From Oscillibacter sp. (GTDB lineage Bacteria > Bacillota > Clostridia > Oscillospirales > Oscillospiraceae), in NCBI GenBank assembly GCA_017380995.1, contig JAFOCY010000056.1, positions 1 through 24,505 of the forward strand: 24,505 nucleotides of DNA, in the 5' to 3' direction. The first letter of the stretch is position 1. Every line of letters begins with the position of its first letter. Below are positions 1-6,550 of the stretch, one piece after another. The notes beneath the pieces were generated by a model. It did no database searches, was not told the origin of the DNA, and was given only the letters and a program-made list of their open reading frames with translations. The position numbers and the translations under genes are program-made.

Positions 1-140
1 CGTTGGAGCTGCGCGTCGCCCCTGACGACATGGGCAAGGTCATCGGCCGCCAGGGCCGCATTGCCAAGGAGATCCGCACTGTGATCCGTTCCTACGCCCA
101 GCGCACCGGCGTGAAGGTTTCCGTCGATATCGTAGATTAA
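1..140 (+). CDS. khpA: KhpA-like KH-domain RNA-binding protein (C-terminal part)
   Basis: Only the last 45 codons are inside the window; the start lies upstream. The visible part carries the KH signature GKVIGRQGRIAKEIR (the GxxG loop that contacts single-stranded RNA) and ends SVDIVD-stop, which is where KhpA proteins usually end. KhpA is a small RNA-binding protein of Gram-positive bacteria that pairs with KhpB/EloR and affects cell elongation and division. The neighbours support the call, because khpA commonly sits between rpsP and rimM-trmD. A strong terminator follows directly, so rimM must be read from its own promoter or by readthrough. The identity rests on the motif plus gene order; the N-terminus cannot be judged. 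Confidence 0.85.
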   Translation, partial: LELRVAPDDMGKVIGRQGRIAKEIRTVIRSYAQRTGVKVSVDIVD

Positions 141-143
141 AGA

Positions 144-178
144 AGATGGACGTGCCAACTGGCACGTCCATCTTTTTA
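144..178 (+). terminator. Intrinsic terminator after khpA
   Basis: A perfect 13-bp stem (144-156 with 161-173) closes a 4-nt loop AACT and is followed by a T run. It lies 3 nt after the khpA stop and separates khpA from rimM. Confidence 0.9.
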
Positions 179-249
179 TCCCACTTGCACCAGAGAGAAA
201 AACAAGTTATACTATATGCTGATAGAATATCACACAAAGGAGATCCTTT

Positions 250-756
250 ATGAAACTGGAAATGATCAAGGTCGGACGCATCGTCAATGCCCACGGCATC
301 AAAGGCGAAGTCCGGGTCCAGCCCCGGGACGCCGATCCCTATTTTCTGACAGAGTTTGATACCTTTTATATGGACGGCAAGCCCATCTCCCCCACTGCCA
401 ATCATGTCCATAAAAGCGTGGTCCTGATGAAATTCCCCGGCGTGGACGATATGGACGCCGCCCTCAAGTTGAAGGATAAAGTCCTCTATATCCGCCGGGA
501 AGACGCAGACCTCCCCGAGGACGAATATTTTGACGATGAACTTTTAGGTGTGGAAGTTTATAACGAAGAAACCGGCGAGCTTTTAGGCGAGATCAAGGCT
601 GTGGACACCTATCCTGCCAGCAAGATCTACACCGTCAAGGGCAAGAAAGAGTACCTCATCCCCGCCGTAAAGGACGCCTTTATCCGTTCCATCGATCTGG
701 AGAAAAACCGTATGGAAGTCCACGTATGGGAGGGCCTTGCCACCGATGAACATTGA
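250..756 (+). CDS. rimM: Ribosome maturation factor RimM
   Basis: 168 aa, usual length for RimM. RimM binds ribosomal protein S19 in the 30S head and helps late maturation of the small subunit. The N-terminal RimM domain shows the family motif VGRIVNAHGIKGEVRV (residues about 7-22). The C-terminal half (about 90-165) fits the PRC-barrel, with LLGVEVYNEETGELLGEI and the closing AFIRSIDLEKNRMEVHV. The ATG at 250 has an AAAGGAG ribosome binding site about 8 nt upstream. The 3' end overlaps the start of trmD by 11 bp, so the two are translationally coupled, as in many bacteria. Confidence 0.97.
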   Translation: MKLEMIKVGRIVNAHGIKGEVRVQPRDADPYFLTEFDTFYMDGKPISPTANHVHKSVVLMKFPGVDDMDAALKLKDKVLYIRREDADLPEDEYFDDELLGVEVYNEETGELLGEIKAVDTYPASKIYTVKGKKEYLIPAVKDAFIRSIDLEKNRMEVHVWEGLATDEH

Positions 757-1513
757 TATTTTGACCCTCTTCCCCGACTCCGTCAACGCCATGATGCACG
801 TAAGCATCCTGGGCCGGGCACGGGAACGGGGCTACATCGACATCCGTTCCCACCAGATCCGGGACTACACCACCAACAAGCAGATGCAGGTGGATGATTA
901 CCCCTATGGCGGCGGCCGGGGCGCTGTGATGCAGGCAGACCCCCTGTACCGCTGCTGGAAGCACGTTGTGGACACTTACGGTCCCGGCCGGACCATCTTC
1001 ATGTCTCCCTGCGGCCGCAGCTTCAACCAGGACGTTGCCCGGGAGCTGAAGGCCAATTATGACCACCTTATCCTGGTCTGCGGCCACTACGAGGGCATTG
1101 ACCAGCGCTTCATTGACGAGTGTGTGGATGAGGAGATCAGCATGGGTGACTTCGTTCTCACCGGCGGCGAGATCCCCGCCATGGCAGTGGCTGACGCCGT
1201 CTGCCGCATGGTCCCCGGGGTCCTTCCCGATGCGGAGTGCTTTGAGGAAGAGTCCCACTGGAACGGTCTTCTGGAATATCCCCAGTATTCCCGTCCCGCC
1301 ATCTGGCATGACCGGGAGGTACCGGAGATCCTGCGCTCCGGCGACCATGCCAAAGTGGCCGCCTGGCGAAAAAAGGAAAGCTACAAGCGGACCATGATCC
1401 GCCGACCGGATATGTTTGCCAAATTTGACGAATCCCAGCTCACCACCAAGGCCGAGAGAAAAATCCTGCAGCAAGCAAAAGAGGAGCTGGCTGCGGAAAC
1501 GAAACAAGCATAA
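746..1513 (+). CDS. trmD: tRNA (guanine37-N1)-methyltransferase TrmD
   Basis: 255 aa from the ATG at 746. TrmD methylates G37 next to the anticodon using S-adenosylmethionine, which prevents +1 frameshifting. It begins MNIDILTLFPDSV as the family does. It carries DYPYGGGRGAVMQ and the SPOUT trefoil-knot segment GDFVLTGGEIPAMAVADAV that binds the cofactor. The C-terminal domain contacts tRNA. A TTG at 737 is in frame, but GGGAGGG at 728-734 is spaced properly only for the ATG at 746, and that ATG matches the conserved N-terminus. The gene overlaps rimM by 11 bp. rplS, which often follows trmD, is absent; a terminator follows instead. Confidence 0.97.
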   Translation: MNIDILTLFPDSVNAMMHVSILGRARERGYIDIRSHQIRDYTTNKQMQVDDYPYGGGRGAVMQADPLYRCWKHVVDTYGPGRTIFMSPCGRSFNQDVARELKANYDHLILVCGHYEGIDQRFIDECVDEEISMGDFVLTGGEIPAMAVADAVCRMVPGVLPDAECFEEESHWNGLLEYPQYSRPAIWHDREVPEILRSGDHAKVAAWRKKESYKRTMIRRPDMFAKFDESQLTTKAERKILQQAKEELAAETKQA

Positions 1514-1551
1514 AAAATGTTCCCTGAACATCAGTTCAGGGAACATTTTTT
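1512..1551. terminator. Bidirectional terminator between trmD and dapB
   Basis: An 11-bp stem (1518-1528 with 1535-1545) with loop CATCAG is flanked by an A run on one side and a T run on the other. It can therefore stop transcription of trmD on + and of dapB on -. Confidence 0.9.
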
Positions 1552-1577
1552 ATGCTGATATCTGTGTGTTTAGAAGT

Positions 1578-2297
1578 TTACTCTCCAAAGAGGATCTTTT
1601 GTAGATCATAGACCTGGTTGGGCTTCCCGGGCAGAAGCCGGGCCATATGCAGCGCGCCGCTGACGAAAATCTGGCGGCTGGCAGCCCTGTGGGTAAACTC
1701 CAGCTCCTCATCGGGGCCAAAGAAGTGGACCGCATGGGTGCCGGCTACCGTGCCGCCGCGCAGGGCGTGCATTCCGATCTCCTCTTTTGCCCGCTTGCCC
1801 GTATTTCCTTCCCGACCATAGACAGGCGTCAGGACATGGCTGGGATCAATGGCATCCAGAAGCAGCTTTGCGGTGCCGCTGGGGGCATCCGCCTTTTGGT
1901 TATGGTGGGTCTCCACGATCTCAATATCAAAGTCCGGCTTCAAAACATCGGACACGACCCGCAGCGCCCGATAAAGAACAGCCACGCCCAAAGAGAAGTT
2001 GGCACTCCAAAGAACAGGTGCGCAGGCGCCCAAAGCCTTAAGCTGTGCCATTTCCGCAGCCGTATATCCGGTGGTGCCGGAAAGCAGGGGCGTACCGGTG
2101 CGTCTTACATAATCACAAACCTCCGGCAGGGATTCAGGACGGGAAAAATCAATGACAACATCAGCAACTTTTCCCATTTCGGAAAGCTCTGCAACGTCGC
2201 TGCTTCCAAGCATCCCGACCACTTCGTCACCGTTGGCCAGGGCCGTTTCCTTGAGCAAACGGCCCATCTTTCCCCGACCGATCAACAAGAACTTCAC
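1578..2297 (-). CDS. dapB: 4-hydroxy-tetrahydrodipicolinate reductase DapB
   Basis: 239 aa from a GTG start at 2297. DapB reduces the product of DapA with NAD(P)H in the diaminopimelate/lysine pathway. The N-terminal Rossmann motif is GRGKMG (residues 7-12), followed by VVIDFS and SGTTGYT. The catalytic segment HHNQKADAPSGTA (131-143) holds the conserved His pair and the active-site Lys. The GTG overlaps the dapA stop as GTGA, and GGAGGCGGG lies just upstream, so this start is preferred over in-frame codons inside dapA. The protein is slightly shorter than the common 250-270 aa, the deficit lying in the region between residues 30 and 45. It is co-transcribed with dapA. Confidence 0.95.
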   Translation of the reverse strand: MKFLLIGRGKMGRLLKETALANGDEVVGMLGSSDVAELSEMGKVADVVIDFSRPESLPEVCDYVRRTGTPLLSGTTGYTAAEMAQLKALGACAPVLWSANFSLGVAVLYRALRVVSDVLKPDFDIEIVETHHNQKADAPSGTAKLLLDAIDPSHVLTPVYGREGNTGKRAKEEIGMHALRGGTVAGTHAVHFFGPDEELEFTHRAASRQIFVSGALHMARLLPGKPNQVYDLQKILFGE

Positions 2298-3181
2298 AGC
2301 AGTCCCGCCTCCTTCAAGCTGTTGCGCAAAACTGCCTGGTGCTCTTCGGTCATCTCCCACAAAGGCAGACGCAGCGTACCGGCGTTCAGTCCCATCATGT
2401 TCATAGCGGTCTTCACAGGGATGGGATTGACCTCGATAAAGAGGTTATTCATCAGATCCAGATACTTCAAGTGGTCTGCAAGAGCCTGGACATGGTTGCC
2501 ATTGAGATAATTCTCCACGATCTGATGGCACATCTTAGGCATGATGTTGGCGTAGACAGAAATAACACCGCTGCCGCCGGCACTGAGCACAGGGATGATC
2601 AGGTCATCATTACCGGAATACATGGCAAAATCAGGGCCAACGAACTTTGCCACCTTCATGGCATAGCTCATGTCACCGGAGGCCTCCTTGATGCCGGCGA
2701 TATTGGGGTGCTTGCTCAAACGCTCCACCGTGGAAACAGGGATGGAACAGCCGGTACGGCCGGGCACGTTATACAGCAGGCAAGGGATATTGACCCGGTC
2801 CGCCGTCTCCGCAAAATGGCGGTACATACCCTCGGCATTGGCCTTGTTGTAATAAGGAGAGATCAGCAGCAGGGCGTCCGCGCCCATGTTCTGATACTCA
2901 ATGCTCTTTTCCACCTGGGTAGCGGTGCAGTTGGAACCGCTGCCCACGATGACGGGGACCCGGCCATCCACCACCTTGATGGTGTGGGCCACTACGGAAG
3001 CATCCTCTTCATGGCTCATTGTGGGATATTCGCCGGTGGTGCCCAGGGTGAGGATTGCGTCCGTACCCTCTGCGATATGCCACTCCAGAAGGTTGGTCAG
3101 TGCATCGAAATTAACGCTGCCGTCTTCACGGAACGGGGTGACCATAGCGACGATGGAACCGGTGATGTTCTGAAACTTCAT
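2294..3181 (-). CDS. dapA: 4-hydroxy-tetrahydrodipicolinate synthase DapA
   Basis: 295 aa, the normal length. DapA condenses pyruvate with aspartate semialdehyde, the first committed step to diaminopimelate and lysine. It is a (beta/alpha)8 barrel. Visible active-site elements are TLGTTGE (Thr48, Thr49), SPYYNK (Tyr111), LLYNVPGRTG (Tyr137 and Arg142) and GIKEASGD, whose Lys165 forms the Schiff base. The ATG at 3181 has a GGAGGG site about 7 nt upstream; upstream in-frame codons lie inside the riboswitch/terminator leader and are not used. Expression should fall when lysine is plentiful, through the riboswitch in the leader. The stop overlaps the dapB start by 4 bp. Confidence 0.97.
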   Translation of the reverse strand: MKFQNITGSIVAMVTPFREDGSVNFDALTNLLEWHIAEGTDAILTLGTTGEYPTMSHEEDASVVAHTIKVVDGRVPVIVGSGSNCTATQVEKSIEYQNMGADALLLISPYYNKANAEGMYRHFAETADRVNIPCLLYNVPGRTGCSIPVSTVERLSKHPNIAGIKEASGDMSYAMKVAKFVGPDFAMYSGNDDLIIPVLSAGGSGVISVYANIMPKMCHQIVENYLNGNHVQALADHLKYLDLMNNLFIEVNPIPVKTAMNMMGLNAGTLRLPLWEMTEEHQAVLRNSLKEAGLL

Positions 3182-3210
3182 TTGTGTGCCCTCCACTTTT
3201 ATCTTGATTT

Positions 3211-3248
3211 TAAAAAGAAAAAGTCGGTAGAGGCACGCTCCTACCGAC
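3211..3248 (-). terminator. Expression-platform terminator of the lysine riboswitch
   Basis: On the - strand an 8-bp stem (3248-3241 with 3230-3223) closes a 10-nt loop and is followed by TTTTTCTTTTT. It lies between the riboswitch aptamer and the dapA ribosome binding site, so it acts as the off-switch. Confidence 0.88.
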
Positions 3249-3282
3249 AGTTCACACGCCTTCGGCGTATAACTCTGTAGCG

Positions 3283-3438
3283 GATAGCGCACCTGCGGCT
3301 TAAGTCGCAGACAGTCCTGCGGGTATTTCCCGCAGTCCCACCTCCCAACCGTGCCCGGCCGGAAAGTTCGGCGGATTTGCCTTTCCCACCTTCTCCGCCT
3401 GCCGGCTCCCGTGGGTTCATCGCATCCGCGCCTCTATC
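3283..3438 (-). promoter_or_regulatory. Lysine riboswitch (L box)
   Basis: Read on the - strand, the leader has the L-box core elements in order: ATAGAGGCGCG at the 5' side, an AGCCGGCAGG segment, GGCAAATCCGCCGAAC, GTGGGACTGCGGG and GGACTGTC, closing with GTGCGCTATC. The terminal helix P1 pairs GATAG (3438-3434) with CTATC (3287-3283). It lies between a sigma-A promoter and dapA-dapB, the expected target. The 3' P1 strand plus the next bases (CTATCCGC, 3287-3280) can instead pair, with one mismatch, with the 5' arm of the terminator (GTCGGTAG, 3248-3241). This gives an antiterminator when lysine is absent. Motifs are seen directly; the switching logic is inferred. Confidence 0.92.
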
Positions 3439-3450
3439 TCATTTTGAGAT

Positions 3451-3479
3451 ATCATACCATTATCCCTCCGTGGTTGCAA
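3451..3479 (-). promoter_or_regulatory. Sigma-A promoter for riboswitch-dapA-dapB
   Basis: -35 TTGCAA (3479-3474), 17-bp spacer, -10 TATGAT (3456-3451) preceded by TGG (extended -10). The predicted start lies just before the P1 strand of the riboswitch. Confidence 0.8.
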
Positions 3480-3510
3480 TAGGGATTTTGAAAATTTCTC
3501 CTTGATGTCC

Positions 3511-3553
3511 AAAATAGAAGTACGCCGTGAGCAACGTTCACAGCGTACTTTTC
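3511..3553 (-). terminator. Terminator after the LURP-one-like gene
   Basis: AAGTACGC (3518-3525) pairs with GCGTACTT (3543-3550), with a further GTGA/TCAC helix inside. On the - strand the stem is followed by CTATTTT. It sits 6 nt beyond the stop of the gene at 3556-4026 and upstream of the dapA promoter. Confidence 0.75.
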
Positions 3554-3555
3554 AC

Positions 3556-4026
3556 TCACTTCCGGGAGCATTTTTCAGCATCGATCGCCAGCACCAGCAT
3601 CAGTGCGCACAGCGCATCCCGGGGATCGGCAACGTCTATGGTATAAGTATCCGTCCAATTCCAAAGCTGTTTACTGATGGAGGCCACCAAACATCCGCAG
3701 CCAGTCTTCACCGTGTACTCCCACTCCATGAAGTCGCCATCTACCTGCCATCCGTTGCAGTCAATGTCATAGCGGGGAAAGAAAAAGGTAAACTCCTTCT
3801 GGATGCAGCCCACATACTCCTCCCCCACGTACATTTCAAACTTAGGAAGGAGCGTAAAAATCTTTTCCTGTACGGTTCCGATGTGATTTCCTTCTGCGTC
3901 CAGAACGTGGAGACAGTGCCCCCAGGCGAGCTGCCCCTCTACTGTATAGACTACATTCCCCTCTTCATCGTAGATGTCATAGCTGTCAAACCAGGAGAAA
4001 AAACGTTGCTTGAACCAAAGTCTCAT
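3556..4026 (-). CDS. LURP-one-related (YxjI-like) protein
   Basis: 156 aa, no signal peptide or membrane segment. The sequence MRLWFKQRFFSWFDSYDIYD followed by repeated short strands (VVYTVEGQLAW, HIGTVQEKIFTLLPKFEMYV, EYVGCIQKEFTFFFPRYDI) fits the LURP-one-related family (B. subtilis YxjI type), a Tubby-like beta-barrel of unknown biochemical role. Two adjacent ATGs exist at 4029 and 4026. The second is chosen because GGGGGG at 4033-4038 is 6 nt away from it and only 3 nt from the first, and because homologues begin M(K/R)xxxKQ. It is flanked by terminators on both sides and is probably a single-gene unit. No function should be read into it beyond the fold. Confidence 0.85.
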   Translation of the reverse strand: MRLWFKQRFFSWFDSYDIYDEEGNVVYTVEGQLAWGHCLHVLDAEGNHIGTVQEKIFTLLPKFEMYVGEEYVGCIQKEFTFFFPRYDIDCNGWQVDGDFMEWEYTVKTGCGCLVASISKQLWNWTDTYTIDVADPRDALCALMLVLAIDAEKCSRK

Positions 4027-4056
4027 CATGATCCCCCCTTGTTTTTTATTTATGAT

Positions 4057-4086
4057 ACCATATCCCAAAGGAAGAAAACATTACAA
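4057..4086 (-). promoter_or_regulatory. Candidate promoter of the LURP-one-like gene
   Basis: -35 TTGTAA (4086-4081), 18-bp spacer, -10 TATGGT (4062-4057). An overlapping TATCAT preceded by TGG (4057-4052) is an alternative extended -10. The same 11-mer TATGGTATCAT occurs at the next gene's promoter. Confidence 0.45.
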
Positions 4087-4095
4087 AAGGATAAC

Positions 4096-4123
4096 AAAAA
4101 AGACTGGCGCTGCCAGTCTTTTT
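4096..4123 (-). terminator. Terminator after the XRE-desulfoferrodoxin gene
   Basis: AAAAAGACTGGC pairs with GCCAGTCTTTTT around a GCT loop. A and T runs on either side make it usable in both directions. It begins directly at the stop codon of the gene at 4125-4709. Confidence 0.88.
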
Positions 4124-4124
4124 G

Positions 4125-4709
4125 TCAAAACTTTACTTCAAAGAGACCGTCCCGGCTGCAGCAAAGATACAGCTTTCCCCGCCGCATCTGGGGGATGCGG
4201 AACTCACCGCCCTGCTCCGGATACAGCCGTACCAAAAGCACCCGCTCTGTTGCCACCACCGCTGCAAAGCGGAAATAATGGTCTTTCCGCATGGGATGGG
4301 AGAAGGTTACATACCACTCATCCTCCACCGTCTCGACCTTCACAGCGTGATCCTCGTCCACGGGAGCTGCCGTCAGAGATTCCAGTCTCCGACCGCAGCA
4401 GTGAAGCTCCCCACCTCCGCTGGCAGTAAGGATATTCCCGCACTCCGGACACACATAAAATTTCAGTCTCTTCATATTACCTACCTCCGCCGGTTCAGGC
4501 GCCAGATCGCCGCGCAGCAGACGCGCCATACTGACCCCCAGAATTTCCGCAAGACAAGGCAGGAGAGAAACATCCGGCACTCCGTTTCCACACTCCCACT
4601 TACTCACAGCCTGAGGGCTGACATGAAGGCGCTGGGATAATTCCTGCTGGGTCATGTGCTTTTCCTTACGCAGCTGCTGAAGGAGGATGCCCATATGTTT
4701 ACTGTCCAT
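4125..4709 (-). CDS. XRE-family regulator fused to a desulfoferrodoxin-like (superoxide reductase) module
   Basis: 194 aa. Residues about 8-62 are an XRE/Cro-type helix-turn-helix (LRKEKHMTQQELSQRLHVSP, then QAVSKWECGNGVPD). Residues 84-105 hold a desulforedoxin-type Cys4 site, CPECGN (Cys87, Cys90) and HCCG (Cys104, Cys105). Residues 118-194 look like the superoxide-reductase domain: His121, SHPMRKDHY (His138, His144) and LCCSRDGLF with Cys184. In desulfoferrodoxin the last motif is CNxHG; here Asp187 replaces that His. The ATG at 4709 follows GAGGTGAG; an upstream ATG at 4739 lies in the promoter. Role inferred: a cytosolic DNA-binding sensor of iron, oxygen or superoxide, perhaps autoregulatory. 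A residual enzymatic role is not excluded. Confidence 0.82.
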   Translation of the reverse strand: MDSKHMGILLQQLRKEKHMTQQELSQRLHVSPQAVSKWECGNGVPDVSLLPCLAEILGVSMARLLRGDLAPEPAEVGNMKRLKFYVCPECGNILTASGGGELHCCGRRLESLTAAPVDEDHAVKVETVEDEWYVTFSHPMRKDHYFRFAAVVATERVLLVRLYPEQGGEFRIPQMRRGKLYLCCSRDGLFEVKF

Positions 4710-4727
4710 TTGTCTCACCTCAATGAT

Positions 4728-4756
4728 ACCATAGCGCATAAACGGATTTTTGACAA
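4728..4756 (-). promoter_or_regulatory. Promoter of the XRE-desulfoferrodoxin gene
   Basis: -35 TTGTCA (4756-4751), 17-bp spacer, -10 TATGGT (4733-4728). The predicted start near 4721 leaves a 12-nt leader that just keeps the GAGGTGAG site. Confidence 0.6.
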
Positions 4757-4771
4757 TCAACGAACCGTTGA
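4757..4771. promoter_or_regulatory. Inverted repeat next to the -35, possible operator
   Basis: TCAACG-AAC-CGTTGA is a perfect 6-bp inverted repeat with a 3-nt centre, immediately upstream of the -35 of the XRE gene. The size and place suit a dimeric XRE-type regulator. Binding is inferred. Confidence 0.45.
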
Positions 4772-4820
4772 CTTTCCAAAAAGAAGGAAAAATACCGGAA
4801 GAACTGGAATATTTTGAGGG

Positions 4821-4850
4821 TTGATACGGTCCCTGCCTATCCTGTATCCT
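4821..4850 (+). promoter_or_regulatory. Candidate promoter of the SleB-like hydrolase gene
   Basis: -35 TTGATA (4821-4826), 18-bp spacer, -10 TATCCT (4845-4850). The -10 is weak, and a sporulation sigma factor cannot be excluded. Confidence 0.4.
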
Positions 4851-4883
4851 TTTGGTATCCATCCACAGAAAGGAAAACGACCT

Positions 4884-5666
4884 ATGAAACGACAGCTCTT
4901 GTGCGGCCTTTTGGCGGCCGCTTCCCTTTCCTGCTCCGCTTCCGGGTACCGTTCCTCGGTACCTGTACAGGTGGACGGAACACGGATGAGCAACGGCTAC
5001 ATAGAAAACGGCTCTACCTATGTCCCCCTGCGCTCCTTGCTCAATGCCCTGGGAGACTGGGAGATCCGCTGGGATGCAGACACCCGGGAAGTGGTGGCCT
5101 CCTCCCAGGGCTGCCAGCTCACCGCCTCCCCCGCCGATAATACCGTCACCGTAAACAGCGAGACGCTTTATGGTACAGTGAGCCTTCACAGCGGCACCAC
5201 CTATGTGCCTTTGCGTCTGGTAACAGAAGCTCTGGACGGCACAGCACAGTGGGACCCCTATCTGGACGGTGCCGCGGTGACCTCTGCCGAAAGCGCCTAT
5301 GACGCCATCGATCTTTACTGGCTCAGCCACATCATCTATGCTGAAAGCGGCGCAGAAAGCATGGAAGGCCAGATTGCTGTTGGCAATGTGGTGCTGAACC
5401 GGGTCGCAAGCAGCAGTTTCCCAAACTCCGTCCCCCAGGTGGTCTTTGACCGGAAAAACGGCGTACAGTTTGAGCCTGTTTCCAACGGAACCATTTACAA
5501 GACACCTTCCGCTGCCTCTGTGGAGGCTGCGAAACGGGCCCTGGATGGAGAGCGGCCTGTTGGCCAAGCGCTGTACTTCTTCGCGCCGGCTCTTTCCCAG
5601 GGGCTGTGGATCACCGCCAACCGCACCTACTTACAGACCATCGGCTGTCACCGGTTTTACCTCTGA
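4884..5666 (+). CDS. SleB-like cell wall hydrolase with copper-amine-oxidase-type N-terminal domain
   Basis: 260 aa from the ATG at 4884, preceded by AAAGGA. Residues 1-20 are a signal peptide (MKRQLL then a hydrophobic stretch). Residues about 25-135 match the copper amine oxidase N-terminal-like domain of secreted Firmicute proteins, with two typical repeats NGSTYVPLRSLLNALG and SGTTYVPLRLVTEALDG. Residues about 148-260 are a hydrolase_2/SleB-type domain: LSHIIYAESGAESMEGQIAVGNVVLNRV with the presumed catalytic Glu, then FPNSVPQVVFD, QFEPVSNGTIY and ALYFFAPA. SleB-type enzymes are lytic transglycosylases acting on peptidoglycan, often the muramic-lactam-containing spore cortex. Exported; exact substrate and stage unknown. 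Confidence 0.88.
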   Translation: MKRQLLCGLLAAASLSCSASGYRSSVPVQVDGTRMSNGYIENGSTYVPLRSLLNALGDWEIRWDADTREVVASSQGCQLTASPADNTVTVNSETLYGTVSLHSGTTYVPLRLVTEALDGTAQWDPYLDGAAVTSAESAYDAIDLYWLSHIIYAESGAESMEGQIAVGNVVLNRVASSSFPNSVPQVVFDRKNGVQFEPVSNGTIYKTPSAASVEAAKRALDGERPVGQALYFFAPALSQGLWITANRTYLQTIGCHRFYL

Positions 5667-5695
5667 TTGACTTTTCGCAGCGCAGGGGCTACAAT
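5667..5695 (+). promoter_or_regulatory. Sigma-A promoter of the TIGR04255-type gene
   Basis: -35 TTGACT (5667-5672), 17-bp spacer, -10 TACAAT (5690-5695). It begins one base after the stop of the hydrolase gene, so the next gene has its own promoter. Confidence 0.8.
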
Positions 5696-5731
5696 AAGAA
5701 GGTAATTAAAATTTGCAAAGGAGCATTTCTT

Positions 5732-6526
5732 ATGCTGTTTTCCAACCGCCCCAGAACCCACTTTAACAATGCCCCTATCCACGAAGTCATCTGCCAGCTC
5801 CGCTTCCCTACCATCCTTTCCATCAATAATGCGGAGCCTGCTGATTTTCAGGAAGCCATCCGCGAGGAGTTTCCCCAGTACTTGAAAAAACAGGAAGCCG
5901 TCCCCCCCAAGGTGGTCCGGCTGCCTGACGGAAAACCCCAGGTCCAGCAGCAGCCCCCTCTGACCAACTACCACTTTCTCTCTGCTGACGGCCGGTGGAA
6001 GATCAACCTGACCCGGGATTTCATCGCCCTCTCCACCCTCAGCTATACCTCCTGGGAAGAGTTTGCCGCCCATCTGGACAAAGCTCTGGCTGCTTTCATC
6101 AAGCTCTACCGTCCCGCCTATTTCCAGCGAGTAGGCCTGCGGTATATCAACGTTTTTTCTCGGGCAAAGCTTGGCCTGGAGGGCAGCGAGTGGACAGACC
6201 TCTTTGCCCCCAGCTATACCGGTCCCCTGGATAACGGCGATGTGGAGGAATCTGAATTCCTGACCTGCTCCTGTGATTTCCAGCTCAAGCTGGACTCCAG
6301 CTGCGTGGGTAAGGTCCATGCGGGACCCGGCCGCCTGAAGAGCAACGCGCCCAATGCCCCTCAGGACAATGAAGTGAAGTTTATCTTCGACATGGATCTG
6401 AGCATGAACGGCAACACCCCCTGCACCCTGGCTGCCGGCGCCATGGAGACCCTCCACGGCCATGCCTGGCGAATCTTTGACGGCGCCCTGGAAGAACCCC
6501 TGCGGGACGCGATGCTGGGTCTGTGA
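5732..6526 (+). CDS. TIGR04255 family protein
   Basis: 264 aa, soluble, no signal peptide. The start FNNAPIHEVICQLRFP (residues about 10-25), the central WKINLTRDFIALSTLSYTSWEEF and the YFQRVGLRYINVF block fit the TIGR04255 family, a sporadically distributed set of conserved proteins of unknown function. The ATG at 5732 has AAAGGAG 8 nt upstream. It is monocistronic, between its own promoter and a strong terminator. In-frame codons upstream lie in the promoter and are not used. No catalytic residues can be named. Family assignment is from remembered motifs; the function is unknown. Confidence 0.75.
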   Translation: MLFSNRPRTHFNNAPIHEVICQLRFPTILSINNAEPADFQEAIREEFPQYLKKQEAVPPKVVRLPDGKPQVQQQPPLTNYHFLSADGRWKINLTRDFIALSTLSYTSWEEFAAHLDKALAAFIKLYRPAYFQRVGLRYINVFSRAKLGLEGSEWTDLFAPSYTGPLDNGDVEESEFLTCSCDFQLKLDSSCVGKVHAGPGRLKSNAPNAPQDNEVKFIFDMDLSMNGNTPCTLAAGAMETLHGHAWRIFDGALEEPLRDAMLGL

Positions 6527-6550
6527 TCCACCTTTTCTAAGATGCGCAAA

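Noticed and set aside
680..1546. A 288-codon frame on - opposite trmD
   Set aside because: It is a shadow of trmD and overlaps its terminator, with no ribosome binding site.
2339..3280. A 313-codon open frame on + opposite dapA
   Set aside because: DapA on the - strand has all catalytic residues; the + frame crosses the riboswitch terminator and has no recognisable motif.
3223..3320. Repetitive hairpins upstream of dapA taken as a repeat element or CRISPR
   Set aside because: They are explained by the lysine riboswitch helices and its terminator; there are no equal spacers.
4740..5567. N-terminal extension of the XRE-desulfoferrodoxin gene to a 480-aa protein
   Set aside because: The extension lies opposite the SleB-like hydrolase gene and through the promoter region; the ATG at 4709 has a proper site and gives a normal XRE start.
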